The notes beneath the pieces were generated by a model, which saw only the letters and a program-made list of their open reading frames with translations, was not told where the DNA came from and did not search any database. This document shows, piece after piece, positions 12,301 through 24,200 of a DNA stretch of 64,000 nucleotides. This stretch comes from Periconia sp. R9002 (taxonomy: Eukaryota; Ascomycota; Dothideomycetes; Pleosporales; Periconiaceae): the NCBI GenBank assembly GCA_023627715.1, contig JAMAHW010000022.1, forward strand, positions 425,792-489,791. The letters run 5' to 3'. Position 1 is the first letter of the stretch; every line of letters starts with the position of its first letter. Made by a program: the position numbers and the translations under genes.

Positions 12301-13571
12301 TTTGGCATCGGTATGAAGTGAGCTGACAGCTTGAGTGACAGACGTAACAGCATTAAAAATGTCCTTGTATTCCAGTGTCTCGTTTATAGGCTTGACTTCC
12401 AGCTTGGCATGGGAGCTCAATTCGTCGACCCTTTTGCGGAAATATGCGCACGGATCCTTCGCTGCATGATTGTCAGTATCGACATTGATTGAAGGTCCTG
12501 GTGCTTCTTGTGATGGTGATGGTGCCGGTGCTGGTGCCGGTGCTTCTCTGGTAGGTTCTACTGGTTGTGTGTGCCCGACGCTATTACCGATATTTCCTGT
12601 TATTGGCCTTGCCCTTCTCGAAGCGCTGCCCGTATTCACGTCCGCGTCGACAGCCGCTCGCCACTTGATGGGACTATCGTCAAAGTCATTGATATCGAGT
12701 CTATTGTTTTCTTGATGGTTTGTTATGTTGATGCCGCCCTTTATTTTTCCAAAGAGAGCCCCACTTGTTTTCCAGAAGAAAATCGGCTGAGACTGAATCT
12801 CGATGGCGGTGTACGGTGTTAAGGGGCCAATAGTCACTGTCTCCTCATTATCTCCACAAGTCCATTTATCCTCGTTCACCGTGATAGTATTTCCAGGCTC
12901 TAGACGAATGAAGAATTCTCGATTTTGCGTTATGCTGTGCTTGGCACGAAAGAGGCGGAATTTAGTCTCTGCTCCGTCTTCGTTACCAATTCTACACCAT
13001 GTCAGTAAGCGAAATCTGCCGTGCTCTGGGGGCGAGCGCCGGACTAGCTATTAACTTACGCGCTGATATTAGCGGCTGCAGCAGTGACAAACGGTCCTTT
13101 CCCGGGATAAACGATGACAGCACCCTGCTTTCCCTGTGCTTCGATCCAAGTGCGAACAAACTGATGGAATGCATACACGCCGAGATCGAAGGGATTGCCT
13201 GTAGCATTTTGTATTTCACGGTAAAGGCTTTCATACTCCTGACTTTTCGGATGTTGTTTGAAACGTGGATTGGGCTTTCCATCAGTGGCACTGCGCACTG
13301 GCGAACCCAAGAAAGGCTTATAATTTACGGAGCCTTTCTCTTTGCGATTGCGTAGATTGCCATATTCCTCCCCAAATAATTCCTGGGAGAAGCTTAAGGC
13401 GGCTTCCTCATTGAAGGGGTATGGAGGTTGGCCTCGTGCTTCCTCAGGAGGCACCACCCAACTGACGTCGCGTTTCGGGCTACTGTTCTTCGCTGTTTTT
13501 GGCGCTTTCCTCGTTCGATTGTCATTGCGGTCGCTGGCGGCGCGCTTTTTGGCGTTCTTTTTGGGTGGCAT
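9373..13571 (-). CDS. Large protein with three tandem Ulp1/C48-like protease domains
   Basis: Exon 1 (13571-13060) and exon 2 (12991-9373) join across a 68-nt intron (donor GTAAGT) in phase 2, giving 1376 residues. The chosen start gives MPPKKNAKK, a lysine-rich tail; an in-frame ATG at 13619 would add 16 residues. A papain-fold, Ulp1-like unit recurs three times with a period of about 325-340 residues, each marked by an (H/N)AWxxALGL helix (near 528, 866 and 1191). The middle unit keeps the C48 set: His 791 (or 792), Asp 810 in ILDSM, Gln 854 and Cys 860 in QNGSWCCGF, with six residues from Gln to Cys as in Ulp1. Unit 1 has Ala where the Cys should be; unit 3 has Ser. Each unit is followed by a shared W..I..FL helix. 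A SUMO or ubiquitin-like peptidase is inferred; the targets are unknown. Confidence 0.75.
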
Positions 13572-14210
13572 TTTCAAATTCAGTGGAATATGATATAATT
13601 TTCCATGCACAACAAGCATTCATGATGTTCCCGCAATTAATGGTGCGTAGTGTTACACCCTTTCTTTGTTCAAGGACAATAAACAACGCCGGAAATGGTA
13701 GGCAGCCCAACATTGTACATGTTGGATCTAACGATAAACAAAGATCTAATATTTCATGCCATAATAATACAGTAGTTATCTATCAAACCACACTATTATA
13801 GTAATAACGACGCCTTGCTGTCACCAGGCTATATGATAAACAAAAGACGCTGCGCAATACTTCTACAACTCCCGCGAGTGGAGAGCAATGCTTCTCCCTC
13901 CGGCCTTTTCTTTGGCCGACTCATGTGTAATTCGTTGCACGTAAAATCGTTTGCACCTGAAACATCCTCAATGCGAAAGACGACGAATAGATATCCTCAC
14001 CCCACACAGGACTACTTGTTGTCTCCCTTCATGTATGGGTGTATCATCCGACTCAGGAGCACTCCTTCTTTACCCTTCAATCCTTTGCATACAATCAAAT
14101 ATGCAGGCGGCTCTGTATCCCTTTGTGTTGTTGAGGGTGGGCCTTGTGTTGAGAGGTGAGTGTCTGTTTTGGTGACTTGAGATTGCGCTGTCTGCGAAAC
14201 GGTATGCACC
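13572..14210. other. Intergenic region upstream of the C48-like gene
   Basis: This 639-bp gap holds the 5' flank of the C48-like gene and the 3' flank of the bZIP gene. I see no gene, RNA or clear regulatory motif in it. The part at 13700-13810 is AT-rich. Confidence 0.5.
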
Positions 14211-15151
14211 TCATCCATATGTTCTTCTAGGAAAGGTTTGGCCATCCACCGTGGTATACTCTATGGAGTTGTTGACGAAAAAGTTTTGACTGGGCATACT
14301 GCCGCTGGTATCGTTGCTGTATCCAGGGTTGTTCTCGAATCGCATGTTCGAGATAATGTTGGCAGCGTCTACATTGGATGTAGAGTAGTCATCGGCTGGG
14401 CTGGGTAGATAAGGAGTTTCGGTAGAGTAGGGCCACGATGTGTTCAAGGACTGGTTGAAGGGGACGTATTGAGAGAAATCTTCGTATTTTCCATCGGCGT
14501 TCGATGTTGTGGGAGAGTTGTAGAAAGGGGAGCCGAACGTTTTGGGGGGTGTCCCCATACTGGAGACGATCGAGTTGGGACTTGGTGAGTCATTGCTCAT
14601 CGTAGATGATCGTGGGACTGGTACAGAAATGGGTGGTGCAGAAGGTAAAAACCCAGTTGGCCCAGCTATTGAAGAGTGGACACTGATCGGCGAAGTCGTA
14701 CGTGAGGGGCCACCGTGTATCATTCTTCGCTCGAGCATCGCGGAGAGTGCAGGCACTGCCGAAAGACCGTCGTATGGTTGACCGTTCACGCCGCCCATGG
14801 ACATAGCAATATCGGAATCAGAGAGGCCTTGTTCGTGTAATAGCAACCGGAGCTTTCGATTTTCTTCCAACACTCTTCGCGCAGCATTTTGTATTTCGGC
14901 GGAAGCTTCAATGCCCGCCTGCTCGCAGTTGCGTAATCTGCCTTCCAGTTCATTGATATATTCTTTTCTTCTTGCTCGAGACCTTCCTATACAACTATCA
15001 GTACTGTCCGGTTTGCGGAGAGGGGTATGGGATAAAGACTGACGTTGGTTGTCCCGAATACGAGCCAGATTTTGTGCCCTCTATAACCAGCAGTCAGTCA
15101 AATGTGGGCAGCAAAAACAGACGTTCTTACACCTGCCTTTAAATCACTCAT
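14211..15151 (-). CDS. bZIP transcription factor
   Basis: Three exons, 15151-15131, 15080-15044 and 14986-14211, are separated by introns of 50 and 57 nt and give 277 residues. The start is the only in-frame ATG before the basic region, so the first exon codes just seven residues. The joined basic region reads NLARIRDNQRRSRARRKEY, with the invariant N-x7-R spacing of bZIP proteins (N...R in NQRRSRARR). A leucine-zipper-like helix with few classical heptad leucines follows (INELEGRLRN, later VLEENRKLRLLLHEQGL). The second exon of 37 nt carries half of the DNA-binding helix. Residues about 90-277 are Ser/Pro/Thr-rich and probably disordered. This layout is typical of short fungal bZIP factors with unknown targets. 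The gene is transcribed away from the membrane-protein gene at 15821. Confidence 0.88.
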
Positions 15152-15820
15152 TACGAAAGCTACGAAAGCTGCTATAGTAGTCGGTGTGAATGACGATATG
15201 GCTTGGGTGGTAGAGGGTGTTGATATTGATAGCGTGTTCCAACAGTGCGGTCGCCCGTGGTGGATATGTATAAAGCAGTTGATCTGAACGGCATACAGAC
15301 TAGCCGACGAGTGCCATAACGCCACCACACATTTGTTTTAGCAGCGGGAACTTGGGGAGGCGCAAGTCCGCCTTACGCACCCCTTGTGCAGTCTGAGCGC
15401 GCTCTCCCCGTCCCATCCCCGTCCTAGCATGGCATGCATGAGGGGAGATGGGCTCGTGCATCTTCAACATCTAGATATCGGTAGACAGTTTTGCGGGCCG
15501 GTTTTTTTCTCCTTGACTAATACATTTCAGTGTTCTATATTTTTAGTGCTGAGATTTAAGCGCGATCACGTGAATACCTAATCCGGGCAGACTGCACAGC
15601 ACCAGCTGAAACAGGGCCTCATGGCCGCTCGGAAATTTGCTGGCAAAACTAACACCAAGGCAAGCAATGCTGCTCCGCCGCCAAACACCGCCACGAATTT
15701 CGGAGAGCTGGCTGCTGCGGTCCACCACCCCTTAGACTTCAACACACAAATCTACCAGGACGAGCAGATGCCACCGACACGCACAGGTTCACGCGCTCAT
15801 TATCTTCTATAGGATCGACC
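15152..15820. promoter_or_regulatory. Divergent promoter region, bZIP gene / membrane-protein gene
   Basis: This 669-bp gap separates two start codons facing away from each other, so it must hold both promoters. The right part contains a 63-codon upstream reading frame (15621-15812). Confidence 0.55.
15621..15812 (+). other. 63-codon upstream ORF, 8 nt before the next gene
   Basis: It starts with a true ATG (MAARKFAGK...) and ends at TAG 15810-15812, only eight bases before the ATG of the membrane protein. It has no recognisable domain; it is basic, then Ala/Pro-rich. No acceptable splice pair links it to the downstream frame: the only candidate would be a 28-nt intron with a poor donor. It could be a translation-controlling uORF, or lie upstream of the real transcription start. 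Confidence 0.3.
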
Positions 15821-16720
15821 ATGCCTTTCTTCAAGCGCTCCTCGCGGGAGCTTGGCTTCGACCCGACCTTTCGATTTGCGACCTCGTGGATCTTACCGCC
15901 GGCTGTTCTGTTTTTCGTTCGGGCCGCGCTCTCACTCTATGCTTTCACGACTCTTTTTTTCATTCTGGCCTGGCGGAGCTTGAGAGGCGACGATGGAGGC
16001 AAGGCGGAAGCTAGACACTCCTTCTCCTACTTCACCATCTTGACGTATTGGGGTCTGGCTTTCTACTACGCGTTCGCCGCAACGCATACCTTGAGCTACT
16101 GGCGAAATGGTACACCTCTCCTTGCGCGATGGCCGCGCGCCCTGAAAGAAGCGCATGGCGTGTTCTATTCCACTATTGTTATCTATCCCTTCATCGTCAC
16201 TGGTAGGCATTTGCATCCTCTCATATTTCTTTGAGCTGCGCTAATTCTCACAACAGCCGTTTTCTGGGCGCTTCTCGCACCCGAAGATGGATTCCCCTCT
16301 ATCTTCGAGACTTGGACGAATACATCGCAACATGCGATGAATTCTGCATATGCCCTCTTCGAAATCATCTTTCCACGGACCGAGCCTCTTCCCTTCTGGC
16401 ACCTCATTCCGGTCGTCATATTGTTAGCAATGTATCTCGGCCTTGCATATCTGACTTATTACACGGAGGGTTTCTACGTCTACAGCTTTCTCGACCTACA
16501 GAAGAATTCGGGCGGAATCGTCGCGGCATATATTGTTGGGATTTTGGTTGCCGCCATCGTGGTATTCCTCATTGTCAAGTACGTCATCATGTTGCGTGTC
16601 TGGGTCACGGAAAAGAAGATGGGAAAGATGGGGAAACTCTCAACCCGAGATGTCAGGAGAAGACATATGGATGAAGAAGGCGGGGCGCACTATCCGTTGC
16701 ACAGCGTGAATGCCAAATAG
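15821..16720 (+). CDS. Multi-pass membrane protein, rolling-stone/FAR-17a-like
   Basis: Exons 15821-16202 and 16257-16720 join across a 54-nt intron (phase 1) to give 281 residues. About six or seven hydrophobic segments are visible, for example near residues 30-50 (ILPPAVLFFVRAALSLYAF), 70-90, 115-130, 190-215 and 235-255. The C-terminus is basic (EKKMGKMGKLSTRDVRRRH), as for a cytosolic tail. The pattern SYFTILTYWGLAFYYAFAA, then VFWALLAPE, then a histidine/asparagine helix (HAMNSAYALFEI) and FYVYSFLDL resembles the rolling-stone/FAR-17a-type integral membrane family. I infer that family from pattern only; no catalytic residues can be named. An upstream ORF ends eight bases before the start codon. 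Confidence 0.7.
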
Positions 16721-18959
16721 TGTTTTCATGATCCACGGCCGTGTGCTATTCTGGACAATGGGTGGTACGTTGGGTGGTTTTCTTTTTCACTCTGTGCATT
16801 GCATTTTGATACCCCTCCCTTAATAGTGTTTTTTTTCTTTCACGCCTTCATGCAGTTATTTGGATGTAATATAAATTGGAGAATATAATGTCTTACTACT
16901 CTACTCTATTATTCAGAATATTGAATCTCATTATTCACGCTGTACCGATGCGCAAACAAATGTCGAACGTGAGGGCGAGATGCCTTGCCTCCTTCCACGT
17001 TCCACACGTACAAGGCATCATTGGGGTAACTCGGAACCCTAACCATGCTATATCACAGTGATTTATGTATCATATGCAGTGGAAAGACGGGCATTCTTAT
17101 TACATATGAGGCAAAAGTTTCCTAGTTCCCTCCATAATGTATCAGGGACAAACTGCGTGTAGCAGCTGAGTATCTGAGAAGATGACGTGGTAATGTTGGA
17201 AACATGCCGTTGAGACTAGATTTTCTTTTCTTCAAACCCGACTCTCGAGGCACCCAGCAAGACTGACCAATGCGATATTGCGAAATGTTGACAGATGTCA
17301 TGCATTGGCTGCACATGTTCACGCTACCCCCAAACGTGAAACTCTAACATTTACTTTCTCACAAACGTCGCTTGGCAATTACCCAAGAGTACGGGTGTCA
17401 GTGCGTCCATCACCAACAAAATACACAACCCTAGTCTTTTACAACACTGTGGTCTTCTAGATTGAGAAAACACTGTCCAGTAACCTACCAACCTCAATGT
17501 CTTGGCGACCTCGTATACACAACATGGAACTGGTATCAAGTTGGAAACAGATGGCCTAGGGCCTCCTCAATGCAGTTAAGATTCAAGACATTTCAATGCT
17601 TTCCATGCTGGTAGTAGACAATCCTTGATCTGAGCCTCAACTTGACGTTTTCACTGAATCCTGCTGAAGAACATCCTTGCCGCTAGTACATGGTATTCTA
17701 GGGATTCCTGTAAGTAAGCATTCAAGGAATCAAAGGGCCAAGCGAGACCTACGGAATTTGCCATAAACTTACCGTTGGGTTCTATTGTTTAAATTGCTTC
17801 ATGGCCGGATTCGGATTTTACATTTTCTATCTTGCGCTATTGGCGACTATACCAAAAAACATGCGTTTGCATCGCTAAAACCAAACGTGGGGTGTAAATA
17901 TTGAGATTATATGAACGAGACACCAAATTTGCGGGAAAAAACAAAGACTAACAACGTCTCGATGAGACATTTCTTGTGTCGTGTTTCTCAGTATGCACGT
18001 TCAACTATCAGGTGTAACGACGTTTTTGCCTACTTGAATCGATGATTCGACTCGAGATTTTTCACCAAAAGTGGTTAGGAACAATTGCCCTAAACCTGAC
18101 GGAATGTACCGTAGGATTTCGGTTTAGATCTTTGTAGAAGATGCACGTTAGTACAAGTAGGTAAGACGCAAAGTTGTCATCCTCCTAAAGGGAAATATTT
18201 GACTGGCCTGACAGGCTGAAAATCGCTAGTTGGCCTGGGTTGAAAGGAATCCTGCCGCCACAATCCTCTGCTAAATCTCCGATTTAAGCTGGATTCGATG
18301 ATTGGTGTGTGTGCGTCAGGGCCTGTACAAGTACCCTACTCCGCTCCCTACTAGAGGCTCCCAAGGGTGCGAGTAATACTCACGAGCCAGCCAATTGATC
18401 GATTGTCGTCGTAAAATTCGCAAGTAGGCTTGTAGGATCACTAGGCGTTATACCGTTGTCCTCAGTCACATCGTACCAGCTGCTATGTCATCGACCCATC
18501 GGCTAGATTCTACCCTGTTAGTACTTCTGATCCAGCTGTTTACAGCCAAGAACAGTGACAGTGACAACTGTGGGGGCCGGGGTTGGGTTGTAGGCCGTCT
18601 AAATTTTAAAACATCAATCCTTCATTTGGGATTAGTGTACGGGAAAACTGGCCCTAGAGTAGGCTTAGCCAGTGAATAGTATAGCATGTAGTGTTCTTCT
18701 CCAGTTCCGTGTTTGATAACTCTTAAGCATTTAATCGTAAATTATAGATCTCGCTATGTGTCTATGGTCTCTCTCGTCTAACGAAAACGATCGCTTCAAA
18801 TCATTAAGCCCACGGTTCTTAGTCTCTTATCGATACGATACGATACAACCAAGTGTTAGCCGAGGCAGTGCTGCTTCCTAGCTACCTCATTTCAATGTTG
18901 TTACACGTCGAGAATCCCAACACCGCCACAACAACTAACAGCCTTAAAACATCTGCAAA
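16721..18959. other. Gene-poor intergenic region, 2.2 kb
   Basis: No reading frame over about 70 codons carries recognisable motifs. It holds the 3' flank of the membrane-protein gene and the promoter of the histidine-phosphatase gene. A CGATA repeat (three copies, 18831-18845) lies about 115 bp before the next start codon. Confidence 0.5.
18831..18845. repeat. (CGATA)3 short tandem repeat
   Basis: Three tandem CGATA units in the upstream region of the histidine-phosphatase gene. CGATA contains a GATA core, so GATA-factor binding is possible but unproven. Confidence 0.6.
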
Positions 18960-20156
18960 ATGATAGAAACTATCCACGTTGTCCGACACGCCGTAAGTGA
19001 ATTCAATTTGCCTTCCCTGTGCCGGGGACAATTAGCTATAAGCTTTGGCCACCGTTTCCAACAGCCTTGCAGCTACCCTCGGACTACGAGTTGGACAAGG
19101 TCAATTCACACCACGCAGACTGATCAGCAGAACAGTTCCGCTCGAACTGGGCAGTTAATCCTCGAACTGGCGAGTACTCAGTAACGATACCAACACCTAC
19201 CGGAATAGCCCATGACCCGCCTTTGACAGCGAAGGGTGTCGAGCAAGCTAAGGAGCTCGCCTTACACCTATGCAGCCTCGATCCACCAATAGATAGGGTG
19301 TATTCCAGCCCCTTCTATCGTTGTCTTCAGACCCTAAAGCCCACCACGGACCGACTTCACGAGCAAGGCAAACTACAGGCCAAGATCAGGATAGACCGGG
19401 GGATTGGGTACGTATTGCTCTGCTCTGCGCGCGGACGTGTGCTGTCGTGATACCTAGCCCGGAGAAAACGACCCTTGGTTAATTCCGGCCACAGCGAATT
19501 CTTGGGCACGGCGCACTTCACGCATCCGGAACCGCCGACCGTTGCTGTCCTCACGTCGCACTTTGACCATCTCGATGTGGAGTACCGCGACGAACCCACC
19601 GACGCTCCGCGAGCCCAAGGTGAATCTATCGTCGAGCTACACGAGCGCGTCAACAAAGCCATTTACCGCATCGTCTGCGAGCTCGACCAGGACCCCCAAA
19701 CCCCCAAGACGCTCCTCCTATGCACCCATGCTGCCACCATGATAGCTCTGGGCCGCGTTCTTACAGGGAACATGCCTCAGGATCCCGATGAGGACGATTT
19801 CCAGTGCTACACTGCCTCGTTATCCACGTTTGTGAGGAGAAGCGTGGATCCTGCGAGGGGCGTCATAGGAAATTGGGATTGCGTGTTGAACTCAGGAACA
19901 GAATATCTCTCCGGCGGTGCAGAGAGAGGCTGGTAAGTTCGCATTGATGATCGCTTCTTTCTACTCAGCCTTGCTTTAGCAACTTCCTATTGCACTCAGT
20001 ATATGAGTGCAGTTGCTATTTACGGAAGCAAAGTCTTGATGAACACACAGCGAACTAGTACTGACTGACTTCTACTATAGGAAGTTCAACGGCGAGGAGA
20101 GCTTCGTTGCATTCCCCGATGCGCCTTCTGAGAATACGGACGCATCGAAATTATAG
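18960..20156 (+). CDS. Histidine phosphatase (phosphoglycerate-mutase fold), TFIIIC tau55-like
   Basis: Four exons, 18960-18992, 19136-19407, 19495-19932 and 20081-20156, with introns of 143, 87 and 148 nt, join in frame to give 272 residues. Exon 1 is only 33 nt and ends inside the active-site segment, so the joined text reads HVVRHAFRSNW. Further landmarks are TPTGIAHDPPLTAKGVEQA, the conserved YSSPFYRCLQT block, IDRGIGEFLGTAHF, and the second catalytic histidine in LLLCTHAAT. The end, SGGAERGW then KFNGEESF, matches fungal proteins related to TFIIIC subunit tau55 (Tfc7), whose N-terminal half has this fold. The first motif is RHA instead of the classical RHG. Whether it is a phosphatase or a Pol III factor cannot be decided from sequence. 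Confidence 0.85.
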
Positions 20157-21265
20157 CTTCGAGACAGCTCTGCCCCATTCAAGCTGTCTAATCATTGTCT
20201 CAGTTTGTCGCCCAGGTTAGACTCGTTTGAACCTACCATCCTATGCATTACTTTAAACTTTCCGCTCTTTTGTGATGAATTTTTTACAAACACGTTTTGA
20301 AAAACTTTCATAAACTGGCCCTAGGCAGCCTAGGTAGTATACGTACTATTTCAAGTGCCTACAACTGATACCTTTGAACATAGAAACTCCGATTCTTAGT
20401 CCTTCCTTGCAGTTGCTATGTTCACCTCGACTGTCCTTATATCCTGATTCCTGTAAGCTAAGAACTCTAAGTATGAGTAAAACAAAACAGCAAGCCTCTG
20501 TTTTCCACGAAACACAAGCGCTATGAACATTCCTCTTGACTTTGCATACATACGGACATATGGACATATCTTGCACTAAAATCATGCCATCCGTGATTTT
20601 CCAGATTCCAATACCCCCTTTTTTCCTCTATCCAATCAACCGACAAACGCAATCCACATTATCAACCCAAGAGATGTAGAAATATCACCTGCAGCGTGCT
20701 CGGCCGGGTGAGGACATATATACATTTACATATGTACATACCTAAACTTATCACGTGCGCAATAGTTGCCTGTGTGCCCGTCCTGGCCGAGGACCTTACC
20801 AAGTGTTACCCCCTACCTGTGTCGATACCCAGGGTAGCAATACTCTGTAAGGATCAGATTCAATTTCAATTTCATATTCAATTTCATGTACATACCTAGG
20901 TAAAGACTAAAACCCTCTATGTCTTCACCTCCTTCTCTTCTGCTGCCTGCGTTGATACTGCAAGTAATCTATACTTTGCGATGATTAGGTAGATTATTAT
21001 ATTTTCATGTCACCTCCTTGCCCCGTGTTTATTTTTATTGATTCCATGGGGTTCCCAGCTAAAATACTTCTACAAATCCTTGCAGGGTACGGCTGGAAAT
21101 ATATATAGAGAGAGAGAAGGGGTATGTCAAGTAACCTCCCGGGTCATATAAGTCCTGTCGGGGGGTTTTACCACCTGCATGCCAGACAGTACGAACCTCC
21201 ACAAATCTCTCAACCCACCCCATCTCTGCTTAAGACAAACAACCATCTACACACAACCAACCACC
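20157..21265. other. Intergenic region between convergent genes
   Basis: This 1.1-kb gap lies between two 3' ends. It contains a perfect TACCTAGGTA palindrome (20893-20902), a TTTCAA-rich imperfect repeat near 20858-20885 and a short AT/AG run near 21100-21117. No gene is seen. Confidence 0.5.
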
Positions 21266-24200
21266 CTAAGCAAGCACAATCTCCTTCCACTCCGCATCCC
21301 TAAACGCTTCCTTAAACACCTTCCCCAACCCGACCCTCTCCCACCTGCCATCGCTCCACGCAATCAACAGCACATAAAACAAATCCCACTCCGACTCCTC
21401 CCTCTCCTTGGGGATATAATACGACCACATCGCACACTCGTCGTCGGTGAACTTCTTGGCCTCGGATATCGCGACAAACTCCTGCTTTGCGCTTTTGGCG
21501 CCGCGGACCCACGTCGCGTCGAGCGTGATGGCGCCGCACCAGTCGCCGAATTTGTCGGCGATGTTGCAGCGTATCGGTTCAGGATTTTCCTCGGGGGCAA
21601 TGGTGGTGGTGGTGACGACGGCGTGTTGGATGAAGAGCGTCGTGTGCCAAGTCCAGAATTGTAGGATGGGGAGCAATGTCGCTTTTGTTTCTCCGGAATC
21701 GAATTGCGTGATGGTGGGTTGGTACGGGAACTCTTTGAGCGTGATGCGGAAATCGGGCCTGGTCTCGGTTTCTTCGGGAGTCACTCGCGAGTCCGGCTGG
21801 AAGACTAGGTCGTGGTGTCGACGTTTGGCTGCCGTTGCCGCGTTCTCGGTTGGGTAGATGGACTCGGTCATTGAGGGCCTGCGTTTGGGAGTGGGAGGGA
21901 CGTAGTCAGGAATGCCGTGAGGGAAAGGGTCACGGTTATAGATCCCGAGAGGAGGTTGGTCTATCACGGGGCTTCTTTGCTGCCTAGAAGGAGTGAAGCG
22001 CACTTGCCGTGGCTGGTGTTCCTGAGATGATGATGCTGTCACAACGGAGTCGACGTCGTCAGAAAGATCATGGACGTAGTCGGGCCGGCGATTTTTTCTG
22101 TTTACATGCTTAGGATCTCGCAGGACGGTGATCCGAGGTTTTGGTGATTGCATAGACCCGTTTCGATCATGGCGCCCCGGTCGAGCATGTTTAAAAGAGC
22201 CGCGGTCACCCGCAGTCGAGGCCTTCGCGTCCACCAAGGTCTCAGTCATTACGTCCCACTCCGAAGAGATGCTAGATATTGGTGTTTCGACCATGTTGCG
22301 CAACTGAGTGGGTTGCGGTGGCACGAATTGTGCTGGAACTCCTAGCAGATGCTTGACAAGTCGAAGCATGGCTAAGAGCACGTCAACAAAGAACCGTACA
22401 ACCTCGTTATAATATGAAGCCCGACACCAATTCTCTATAGTACGTAAGGAAGGTTTGTGATTCCGCGTTTCCACGGAATTCCTGGTGAGTTTCGCGGCTT
22501 TTTCTTGCTCGGCAGTATATTCTCCCTTGGCAATATGAGTACCTGGTCGGGGAGTAGATCTCGACTTGGCGGTCTTTCCCTCCTTTCCACGGGACTGAGT
22601 GTCTCTGGTGCCATTCGTCAATGAATTTGATGATGTAACATCTCCTTCTGAAGGAGGGTCTGAATCGTTTCGGGATTCGGTAATCTTGCGCCCCTTTGGC
22701 TTCGCTCTGGTATCGCGACTAGGTCTCTTCCGTGCTCGGTTGGCACTCTCGTAAATAACTGAAACCTGCTCATCATCATTATCATCATCGCTACCAAACT
22801 CGTTACGATATGTAGGTGCTGGAGAAGGAAACCCAGGGTAGTATTCAGGGGGCGGAATGTCTGTGGGATGATGAGCTCTGCCGGCGTTGCTCCCTTGTCT
22901 CAGCGATGCTCTTCGCAACCTCATTGATCCACCTGAACGCTGGTGACCATAACCTCGCCATTTTTCGTGTTCGCTTAGATCGATGGACCAGTCATCGGGG
23001 TCCCAGAGAGGTCGTAAATCACCATTGCTGTCCCTTATGTACCACCTGATCCACGTTCGGTCTTTCAGCCATTCACGCACATTATCGAGACAATCGTTGA
23101 TTATTTCGCGGCGATACTGGGCCGGGGCTCCAACCCACCCACTCCAGCTCCAGCTTGGAAAGTCGTGTGTCTCTCCCTTCATGCTTTGTCGTGATATTCG
23201 TCGAAGCACTGGTTTTGAATACGCCCAAAGTAGAGCAGCGTCAAAATGCGAGGTAGGCAGCCCAAAGACGAAGGGCGCGCGCATCGTTTGTTGCATCAGA
23301 TTTGACACGCCACTAAACGCAGCCAGAATATCTCCAGGCTTTGAAAGCTCCCTTGCAGTATACAGTTCGACGGATTTCAAATATACCCATAGGGATCTCG
23401 ATGACAGTTGCCTGAATGTTTGGAGAGGCGCATCCACGAAATCTAATGACCAGCCGGCTCCCTCCCGATCGGCGTATATATCCTCGGACATACCAGTAGA
23501 GCGGCACTGGAAAAAAACCCTGTTTCCGGTGAATATCAAGCAGCGACGTGACAAGAGCCGTTCCTGAAAGGTCCAAGCACGAGTATTCCACTGAGATGAT
23601 CTGACATACATCTCCGGCGGGCGGCTAACAAGGAGACGGACATCGCCTGCACAGTCCGCGATATGCTGATCTCTGCTTCGGACACCCGTGTTCTCGTTCA
23701 TGGCCAGCAAACCTGTTGATGCATCTGTCCCGTCAGCTGCACAAATGGTGAATGCAGCATTGCCATATATGAGGTCCATATTGTACGCATTGAGGTTCCA
23801 GGATCGTTCACTATCCTGAACAATACACAAAGCATCGACCCAGAGATATTGCAGTCCAATTCGACGAACTAGATCGATTGAGTCTTGGATCACCCTTGGC
23901 AGATCATGGAACACTCGATCAAGGCCTCCATGCAGGCGATGTTGCATGACATTTGCTAGAACGGTTGTGTACGATGGAGCCTTACCCCAGACGTAGCTGA
24001 GTGCCACGTAGTCAGGAATTGGATGGTAGGGATCCCAGGGCTCGCCGATTGGAAGCTCTGTCAACTGCATGTTCAGTACGTCAATGACCCCAAAGTAAGC
24101 ATGCGAGAGCATCTTGCGGAATCTTGTGCGCATGTACCCTTGTGGTGTGAAGCATGGCCCTCGGTGTTTGTGCTGACACAGGTCAATCCAGCTTTTGACG

